From positions 1 to 14,086 of the forward strand of contig NWUY0300019502.1 in the NCBI GenBank assembly GCA_004151065.3: a DNA stretch of 14,086 nucleotides. The letters run 5' to 3'. A program made the position numbers and the translations under genes. Positions within the stretch are counted from its first letter, which is position 1, and the number at the start of each line of letters is the position of its first letter. Under the pieces are notes generated by a model. It did no database searches, was not told the DNA's origin, and worked only from the letters and a program-made list of their open reading frames with translations. This DNA comes from Larix sibirica. Its lineage: Eukaryota; Streptophyta; Pinopsida; Pinales; Pinaceae. This document shows positions 8,213-14,086 of this stretch, in pieces.

Positions 8213-8242
8213 TTGTCTCGAGTAGGGCCCGAATCGAGACAA
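8213..8242. repeat. Inverted repeat TTGTCTCGA / TCGAGACAA (best copy)
   Basis: Perfect 9-bp arms (8213-8221 and 8234-8242) with a 12-base spacer containing gggccc. Equivalents in other copies are imperfect: copy 3 near 10291-10316, copy 4 near 11282-11308, copy 5 near 12340-12366, copy 6 near 12809-12836, copy 7 near 13360-13386. The consensus arms read GTCTCGAGT and ACTCGAGAC. In copy 4 both arms changed together (CGAG to CAAG, CTCG to CTTG). Shortly after comes a second small inverted repeat, actagatcaaactagt, intact in copies 3 and 4. Confidence 0.75.
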
Positions 8243-8319
8243 GTTCTTACAAGATCAAATTGGTCATTTCCTCCATTTTTCCTTTTCTATTCTCTAGACA
8301 ACATTATTCATTGTCGCAA

Positions 8320-8340
8320 CCCGTAAACTACAGTTGCGGG
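8320..8340. repeat. Conserved hairpin, 7-bp stem and 7-nt loop (copy 1 instance)
   Basis: CCCGTAA pairs with TTGCGGG (six Watson-Crick pairs and one T-G). The same 21-base element occurs at 9269-9289, 10399-10419, 11388-11408, 12448-12468, 12870-12890 and 13469-13489, with the commonest form CCCATAG...CTATGGG. Pairing is complete in copies 1, 4 (two wobbles), 6 and 7. It is 6 of 7 in copies 3 and 5, and lost in copy 2 (three mismatches). Spacing is identical in all seven. A box B-like ggtcgatccc variant follows directly in several copies. Confidence 0.8.
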
Positions 8341-8660
8341 GTTGATCCCTTAGCAACTTCTACCTCTTTCCTCTTTCCTTTTGTAGATTTTAGTTATTAA
8401 TCATTTATATGGTAGATCTAGGTGTTATTATTGCATTGTATCGAAGATATGGATCAAGTCTATTTTGCAGGGAAGCTTATTAACGTGTACCATTCGTTTG
8501 ATCGTAGTAAAAGTATCTAGGAGGTCTGTGGTGGCTCTCATATTTGGCAATGCACATTAATAAAAAGCCTGTGAGTTCCTTACCTTCAAATTTTTTATAT
8601 TTAATATTTAGGTTAGTTATCTTGGTAAAGGTAATCGATAGGTTGACTCGAGATAGCTTC

Positions 8661-9909
8661 TCTCTCCATAGTAAATTTCTTGTTAATTATGGTTGTTAGT
8701 AAGAACTAGGAGAATTTCCCTAATATTATATAACCCTAGTTTACTTAAACAAGTACTTAACCCTACTTTGGTTGCCCTTGTTTTCTTAATCTATTGTAAA
8801 TTCTACTTGTAGTTGAGCACTAATTGAATTACCTTAGTAAATCAAGGGCCCTCGATCATTTAATCAAATCTAAAACCCTAATTAGTAAAACTCCCTTTTG
8901 TCATATTTTCTTTCTCTAGTTCTCTCTCCCAAGGTTTCTTGATTTTATCCTAANTTGGATGAGAACTAACTGAATTACCATAATCAACTAAAAAGCCATA
9001 ATTACAATAACTCCCTTTTGTCCTTCCCTCCCATTTTCTCTCCCAAGGTTTCTTGATTTTATCCTAAAATTTAGCTCACAACCACCCTTCGCTTCTCTTC
9101 ACTCTTGTTTGTCAATTCCATCTCTGGTTTCCTTGCGAACGATTTCCTACCTCGAGGTACTTCTCTCAAGCAGGGCCCAAATTGATATGAATTATTACTA
9201 GATCAGACACGTCATTACTCCCCTTCTTCATTTTCTCTTCTCTAAGACACTACTCTTCCTTGTCGCATCCCATAAACTACAACTACGAGGTTTATCCCTT
9301 AAATTATCCAATTTGTTGTATGTTTTTCTTGTTGGCTTTTCCTAAATATCTTCACCTCTTGCCTCTTGCCTTCACTATTTCTATCCTATTTTCTCTGATT
9401 GCTCAATGTTTGTGTCCTCTAATTTCTTTGGTTGATATCTTTCTCTAAGAGCCGGTGTCACAGAACGCTCCTTACTCAGTGGAATCTTTGAAAATTTGTG
9501 TTGTAGATACATAGCTTCCTTTTTCAGCAAAATTACGTTCCTTCACATGCATCAACGATCTCCCAAATTATCATCTTTTGTAGTTATAAGTATATGTATT
9601 CCTTTCACATCTCATTTACTTCGTTCTTTCATCACTTGTCTAGTAAATCAAGGTGTTATTATTGCATCGTATTAGAGATATGGCGCAAGCCTATTTTGCG
9701 GGGAGTTGTAGTAGCATGTACAGTTTTGTTTCAACGGAGTAAAACAATCTAAGGGGCCTATGGTGGCTCTCATATTTAGAAATGTAGGCTAAACACCTAC
9801 AACAGCACTTTTTATGGTGAGTTTGTTAATTTTCCACCTCTTTTCATATTTAACATTTTGGTTATTTAGCTCACTAAAGGTAATTGATAACTTGACACAA
9901 GTTAGCTTC
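8661..9909. repeat. Array copy 2 (type B), lengthened by an internal jump-back
   Basis: This is the longest copy. After landmark 3 at 8931-8953 the sequence hits an N (8954) and jumps back to the second subrepeat (ttggatgagaactaactg), so about 110 bases including landmark 3 (again at 9045) appear twice. The hairpin site at 9269-9289 is degenerate. Its distal half is complete: gttgtagatacatag near 9501-9515, then caaattatcatcttttgtag near 9564, aatcaaggtgttattattgc, and a type B tail with gtaggctaaacacctac (9784-9800). Confidence 0.85.
8954..8954. other. Unresolved base (N) at a second repeat junction
   Basis: This N again falls inside landmark 3 (after gattttatcctaa), precisely where the sequence jumps back to an earlier part of the unit. 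Two Ns in 14 kb, both at such joins, point to collapsed or mis-joined repeats. Confidence 0.9.
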
Positions 9910-10976
9910 CCTCTTTATTGTAAATTTCTTGTTAATTGTAGTTGTTGGTGAGAACTGACTAAATTTCCCAAATGTTCTAGAGCCCTAGTTTAGTTAAACA
10001 ACTATTAAACCATAGTTAAGTTGCCCATATTTTCTTAATCTATGTTAATTCTACTTACGGATGAGAACTAATTGGATCACCCCTGTAAATCTAGGGCCCT
10101 GGGTCACTTAATAAATTATAAAACCATAATTAATATAACTCCCTTTTGTCCTTTATTCCCTTTCTCTCTCCTAGAGTTTCTTGATTTTATCCTAAAATTT
10201 ATTTCCCAACCACCCTTTGGTTCTCTTCACTCTTCTAGGTGGAATCCATATTTGATTGCCTTAAAAACAACTAGCTCCATCTAGGTTGATGTCTCGAGCA
10301 AGGCCTGACTCGAAATGACTTCTCACTAGATCAGACTAGTCACTTCCCCCCTTCTTCCTTATTTCTTCTTTAGACAACAACATTCTTCATTGTCGCATCC
10401 CATAGTTTACAGTTATGGTGTCGATCCCTCAACAACTTCTTCCTCTCACCACTTTCCTTCGGTATATTTTCCCAAACATCTCCACCTCTTGCCTCATGCT
10501 TTCTCTATATCCACCCTATTGTCTCTGTTTTTTCACTCTCTGTGTCCTCAAATTTGTTCGCTTGCTATATTTCCCTAATAGCTAATGTCACAATCGCATG
10601 CCTTCTAGAGGAAAACTTCGAACGTTTGTGTTGTAGATACATAGTTTTCTTTGGTAAGGACCTTACCATCCTTCACATGTATTTCTTTCACGTCTCATTT
10701 ATTTTGTTGTTTAATCATTTATATGGTAGAACTAGGTGTCATTATTGTATTGTATCGGAGATTTGGATAAAGTATATTTTGTAGGGAGGTGCAGTAGCAC
10801 GTACAAATTTGTTTGATCGTAAGAAAATTCTCTATGAGGCTTGTGGAGGCTCTTGTATTTTCCAATGCACATCAACACATTTTATGGTGAGTTCCTTACC
10901 TTTCAACTGTTTTCATATTTAACATTTAGGTTAGTTAGCTGAGTAAAAGTAATTGATAGGTTGAGTCAAGTTAGCA
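9910..10976. repeat. Array copy 3 (type A), nearly complete reference unit, ~1,067 bp
   Basis: All landmarks are in order: subrepeats from about 9931 and 10045, landmark 3 near 10175, the inverted repeat near 10291-10316, the hairpin at 10399-10419, gttgtagatacatag at 10630-10644, tggtagaactaggtgtc at 10724-10740, and the tail tttaggttagttagct at 10925-10940. Relative to type B it lacks the stretch between cacatg and tatgtatt (short repeats at the joint suggest a microhomology deletion). Two open frames of 70 and 62 codons cross it but have no gene context. Confidence 0.88.
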
Positions 10977-11979
10977 CCCTCACTAACTATTTAACTGTAG
11001 TTAGGTTTCCCTTTTTTTCTTAATCTATTTTTAATTCTAGTTACGACTTAGAACTAGTTGAATTACCCTAGTAATTATAGGGCCGTGGGTCACTTAATCA
11101 ACTGTAAAATCCAATAAATATAACTTCCTTTTGTCCTCTTTTCTTCCACTTGTTCTCTCTCCTAAGGTTTCTTTACTTTATCCTAGAACTGGGTTCCCAA
11201 CCACCCTTCGATTCTCTTCACTATTGTTGGTTGACTCCATCTTTGATTACCTTACCAATTATTGCCTCCCTCTATTTCCTTGTATCAAGTAGGGAACGAC
11301 TTGAGATGACTCCTCACTAGATCAAACTAGTCATTACTCCCCTTCTCTCGTTTCTCTGCTCTAAAACATCATTCTTCCTTGTCACATCCTGTAGACTGCA
11401 GCTATGGGGTCTATCCCTTAAATTATCTTGCTTCTCATCCCTTTCCTTCATTTGATTTTCTTAGATATCTCCACCTCTTGCATGATCACATTTTTTTGGA
11501 TCCTTTGTTTATCTAAGAGCTTATGTCACAAGGTGTTCCTTGCTCAGTGAAATCTTCAAACATTTGTGTTGTAGATACATAGCTTTCTTTTTCAATGAGA
11601 TAACCATCCTTCATACACATCGATGAGCTCCTAAATTATCATCTTTTGTAGTGGGATAAGTATATGTATTCATTTCACATCTCGTTTACTTCATTATTTC
11701 ATCATTTATATGGTAGATCAAGGTGCTATTATTGCATTGTATCGGAGATCTTTATCAAGCTTACTTTGCAGTGAGGTCTAGTAGCATGTGCAGTTTCGTT
11801 TCATTGGAGTAAAGCAATCTAAGGGGACTATGGTGGCTCTCATATTTAGCAATGTAGGATAAACACCTACATCAACACTTTTTCTGGTGAGTTTCTTACT
11901 TTTCCACCTCTATTCATTTTTAGCATTTAGGTTAGTTAGCTCACTAAAGGTAATCGATAACTTGACCCAAGTTAACTTC
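10977..11979. repeat. Array copy 4 (type B), first ~90 bases deleted
   Basis: Landmark 1 and most of the first subrepeat are missing. The text passes from ccctcacta straight to actatttaactgtagttagg (10978-11003), and acta occurs at both parental sites, so a microhomology deletion explains it. The rest is complete and matches copy 2 in type-specific positions: cttaaattatc after the hairpin (hairpin 11388-11408), tagtgggataagtatatg near 11650, and gtaggataaacacctac near 11854. Confidence 0.87.
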
Positions 11980-12620
11980 CCTCTCTATTGTAAATTTCTT
12001 GTTAATTGTAGTTGTTGGTAAGAATTGACTTAATTTCCCTAATATTCTAGAGCCCTAGTTTAGTTAAGCTACTTACCCCTTGTTAAGATTCCCTTATTTT
12101 CTTAATCTGTTGTTAATTCTACTTATGGTTGAGAACTAATTTAATTACCCTAGTAAATATAGGGCCCTAGGTTACTTAATAAATTATAAAACGATTTTGT
12201 CCTTTCTTCCCTTTCTCTACTAAGGTTTCTTTATTTTATCCTAAAATTTATTTCCTAACCACCCATGTGTTCTCTTCACTCTTCTAGTTGGATGCCATTT
12301 TTTATTGCCCCAAAAACGACTAGCTCCCTCTAGTTTGTTGTCTAGAGTAGGGTTCGACTCGCGACGACTTCTTACTAGATCAAACTGGTCACTCCCCACC
12401 TTCTTCCTTTTTTCTTCTCCAAACAATAACATTCTTCCTTGTCACCTCCCATAGTTTGTAGATATGGGTTCGATCTCTAAACAACTCCTGCCTCTTTCCA
12501 CTTTCCTTCGATATATTTTCACAAACATCTCCACATACTACCTCTTTCCTTAACTTTTCCACCCTATTATCTCCATTTTTCACACTCTCCATCTCCTATA
12601 GGTTGACCTGACTTAGCTTC
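11980..12620. repeat. Array copy 5 (type A), distal ~350 bases deleted
   Basis: The proximal half is complete: landmark 1 near 11991, second subrepeat near 12112, landmark 3 near 12222, hairpin 12448-12468. It follows type A after the hairpin (caactcctgcctc). After ctccatctcctata (about 12587-12600) it joins directly to the unit end ggttgacctgacttagc, so landmarks 6 to 8 are absent. Minus-strand open frames at 12241-12432 and 12389-12592 lie entirely within it and are not considered genes. Confidence 0.85.
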
Positions 12621-12974
12621 CCTCTATATTGTAGATTTCTTGCTAATTGTAATCGTTGGTGAGAACTAATTGAATTTCCCTAATATTGTAGAGAACTAGT
12701 TTAGTTTAAGCAACTACTTAACCCTAGTTAGGTTGTCATTCCTTTCTCAATCTTCTAGGTGGAATCCATCTTTGGTTTTGTTGAAAACAACTAGCTCCAT
12801 ATAGGTTTATGTCTTGAGTAAGGCCCAACTCGAGATGACTAAAGATGGCAATATTGTTCTTTGTTGTATCCCATAGACTGCATCTATGGGTCAATCATTC
12901 AACTTTTTTTCATATTTCACATTTACGTTAGGTAGCTCAGTAAAGGTTATTGATAGGTTGATTCGAGTTAGCTC
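12621..12974. repeat. Array copy 6, short chimeric copy (~354 bp)
   Basis: Landmark 1 and the first subrepeat are present. The text then jumps from ttctcaatc to ttctaggtgg (about 12754), skipping the second subrepeat and landmark 3. It reads an A-type block (aaaacaactagctccat), loses more around gagatgactaaagatgg (12832-12848), and carries a perfect hairpin (12870-12890) followed by B-like gtcaatcattcaac. It then joins the unit tail. It thus combines A and B segments, as unequal exchange between types would produce. Confidence 0.8.
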
Positions 12975-13637
12975 CCCTCACTATTGTAAGTTTCTTGTTA
13001 ATTGTAGTTGTTGGTAAGAACTAAGTGAATTTCGCAAATATTCTAGAACCCTAGTTTAGTTAAACAACTATTAAACGCTAGTTAGGTTGCCCTTCTTTTC
13101 TTACTTTGTTGTCAATTCTACTTACGACCTAGAACTAATTGAATTACCTTAGTAAATCTAAGGCCCTAGGTCAGTTAATAAAATATAAAACCCTATTTAA
13201 TTCAATTCCCTTTTGTCATATTTTCTTCCTCCCGTTCTCTCTCTTGAGTTTTCATGATTTTATCCTAAAATTATGTTCCCAACCCCCCTTCGATTTTTTC
13301 CACTCTTATTGGTCAACTCCATCTTTGATTGCCTCGCCAATGATCGGCTCCCTCTAGGTCTTGTCTCCAGTAAGGCATGACTCGAGAAGACTTGTTACTA
13401 GATCAGAGTAGTCATTACTCCCCATATTCCTTTTCTCTTCTCTAAAACACTGTTCTTAATTGTTGCATCCCATAGACTGCAACTATGGGGTCAATCCTTC
13501 AAATTATCCTACTTTTCACGTCTTTTCTTCACTATATTTTCCTAGATATCTCCACTTCTTGCATATTTCCTTCACTATTTATACCCTATTGTCTATGGTT
13601 TCTCATTATTTGCATCCTTACATTTGTTCGAGTGCTA
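12975..13637. repeat. Array copy 7 (type B), truncated
   Basis: Landmarks 1 to 5 are complete (landmark 3 variant near 13247; perfect hairpin at 13469-13489 followed by cttcaaattatcc, a B-type mark). The copy continues to gttcgagtgctatc (about 13626-13639), then breaks off before landmark 6 and jumps back to the start of a further fragment. Open frames at 13139-13357, 13460-13678 and 13485-13868 run through it and are discussed as a possible relic signal. Confidence 0.82.
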
Positions 13638-13778
13638 TCTTTTGTCCTTCCACCCTTTCTTTGTCTGAAGGTTCCTAACTTTATCCTAAAATTTAATTCC
13701 AAACCACCCTTTGATTATCTTCGCTCTTCTATGTGGACTCCACCTCTAATTGCCCCAACAATGATTCCTTCCCTCTAT
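13638..13778. repeat. Terminal array fragment
   Basis: Starts at ttttgtccttccaccctttc, which corresponds to the stretch just before landmark 3. It carries a changed landmark 3 (gttcctaactttatcctaaa, 13671-13690) and the following block to ccctctatg, and ends there. The array's right edge therefore lies at about 13778, just before a run of seven Gs (13789-13795). Confidence 0.75.
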
Positions 13779-13810
13779 GAACAATTGAGGGGGGGACATT
13801 GCATTCAACA

Positions 13811-13921
13811 ATGTCTTGGAAAGGCCCTGTTGTCACCAGATCTGTCCCATCAAAATTTAGATTCCTGAATCGTGTATATAAAATGGACCGTGATCCTACC
13901 AAGATTGTTGAACTTTGTTAA
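13811..13921 (+). CDS. 36-codon exon-like open frame, unrecognised
   Basis: Seen: ATG at 13811 and TAA at 13919-13921. The product begins MSWKGPVVTRSVPSKFRFLN and ends KMDRDPTKIVELC. The residue mix (Arg/Lys with hydrophobics, a DRDP turn) is protein-like. After the TAA the same frame stays open to about 13969 (SLNLLYKVLNPKL), as if one stop interrupted a longer exon. It begins only 33 bases past the array edge. I do not recognise the family; it could be an exon fragment of a host gene or a piece of another element. Short length limits confidence. Confidence 0.22.
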   Translation: MSWKGPVVTRSVPSKFRFLNRVYKMDRDPTKIVELC

Positions 13922-13969
13922 ATTCATCAAAGCCTCAATCTTTTGTATAAAGTCTTAAATCCCAAGTTG

Positions 13970-14038
13970 GTAAGCATCTTTCCCTTCGGTGAGTATAAAT
14001 CCAATCTTTTGTTCTTATCCTTTCTATGTTGCTTTCAG
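13970..14038 (+). other. Possible short intron (69 nt)
   Basis: Seen: a good donor (ttg followed by gtaagcatc at 13970) and a strong plant-like acceptor (tatgttgctttcag ending at 14038), with T-rich sequence between. A second donor-like gtgagtata lies at 13989. The reading frame entering it has a stop at 13919, so the gene would have to be broken or read in another frame. Downstream, tgcagcatgaagtacatatg is open to the window edge. Confidence 0.2.
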
Positions 14039-14086
14039 CTTGCAGCATGAAGTACATATGTCTTTATCCATCCATTAATGTGAGCT

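Larger units (their letters stand above)
7798..8660. repeat. Array copy 1 (type A), internally deleted and with a 33-bp duplication
   Basis: Holds both ~115-bp subrepeats (from about 7818 and 7935), the palindrome ctagggccctag (7980-7991), a duplicated landmark 3 (8061-8128), a perfect 9-bp CTCGA inverted repeat (8213-8221 with 8234-8242) and the hairpin at 8320-8340. Landmarks between the hairpin and gtagatctaggtgttatta (8411-8429), including gttgtagatacatag, are missing, which removes roughly 200 bases relative to copy 3. Its left edge at about 7798 is the array boundary. Confidence 0.85.
7798..13778. repeat. Tandem array of a ~1.0-1.1 kb satellite-like unit with alternating A and B types
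   Basis: Seen: landmarks recur in fixed order. They are (1) taaatttcttgttaattg; (2) a second ttaattctac subrepeat; (3) the box ggtttcttgattttatcc; (4) a CTCGAG inverted repeat; (5) a CATAG hairpin; (6) gttgtagatacatag; (7) ggtagatcaaggtgttatta; (8) gaggctct/ggtggctct; (9) ttaggttagttagct followed by aaaggtaatcgata; then landmark 1 again. Unit starts are about 7798, 8661, 9910, 10977, 11980, 12621 and 12975, and a fragment begins near 13638. Copies 1, 3 and 5 share A-type variants (actagctccctctag; caacaacttct after the hairpin). Copies 2, 4 and 7 share B-type variants (cttaaattatc after the hairpin). Copy 6 is mixed. Copies look roughly 75-85% alike by eye, so the array is old. Tandem repeats of this length occur in plant satellites and in LTR/UTR-derived arrays; which applies is not decided here. 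Confidence 0.9.

Noticed and set aside
9260-10784. Individual array frames as genes (9260-9448, 10072-10284, 10390-10578, 10542-10784)
   Set aside because: They start on non-ATG codons or lie wholly within repeat units, and have no promoter or splice context. Their similarity to each other comes from the repeat itself; kept only as a possible relic signal.
12241-12592. Two minus-strand frames in array copy 5
   Set aside because: Equivalent frames are not kept open in the other copies, so they are chance openings in this copy.
7798-13778. CRISPR array
   Set aside because: Units are ~1 kb, diverged and contiguous, with no short identical repeats separated by unique spacers; the context is plant-like.

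Overview
The window looks like repeat-rich intergenic DNA from a plant with a large nuclear genome. It is AT-rich, dominated by old and heavily mutated repeats, has no bacterial-style operons, and contains no gene I can call intact. The mixture of decayed retroelement-like reading frames, a tRNA-derived SINE-like stretch, an LTR-like stretch and a long diverged tandem array would suit a gymnosperm such as a conifer. That assignment is inference; no diagnostic organism marker is present.

Left part (1-3418): three broken reading frames follow one another on the plus strand. The first (1-1456) is an acidic, Asp/Glu/Asn-rich polypeptide of about 480 codons, broken by one frame change and two stops and running off the left edge. 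A SINE-like stretch with Pol III box A/B-like motifs follows (about 1471-1690). The second relic (1740-2148) has an ATG and four short open blocks. The third (2889-3418) has a helical charged part followed by a hydrophobic part. Between the second and third lies a perfect 43-bp tandem duplication. None of the three matches a family I can name with confidence.

Middle part (3419-7797): mostly featureless AT-rich DNA. It contains an A-rich low-complexity block with a recurring core (about 5425-5610), short open stretches of doubtful meaning, a T/A-rich stretch with AATAAA signals, and an LTR-like region with a TATA motif that ends exactly where the tandem array begins.

Right part (7798-13778): the main feature of the window, a tandem array of a unit about 1.0-1.1 kb long, present as seven recognisable copies plus a terminal fragment. 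The copies fall into two sequence types that mostly alternate (A-B-A-B-A-chimera-B), so the higher-order period is about 2.1 kb. Each unit starts with a diverged pair of ~115-bp subrepeats. Most units also carry a 21-bp hairpin (7-bp stem, 7-nt loop) and a CTCGAG-centred inverted repeat. Several units have internal deletions or jump-backs, and both single-N positions in the sequence fall at such a jump-back.

Right flank (13779-14086): unique sequence with a 36-codon open frame that reads like an exon fragment, and a possible 69-nt intron. There is no set of genes here that works together; the interest lies in the array and its evolution.
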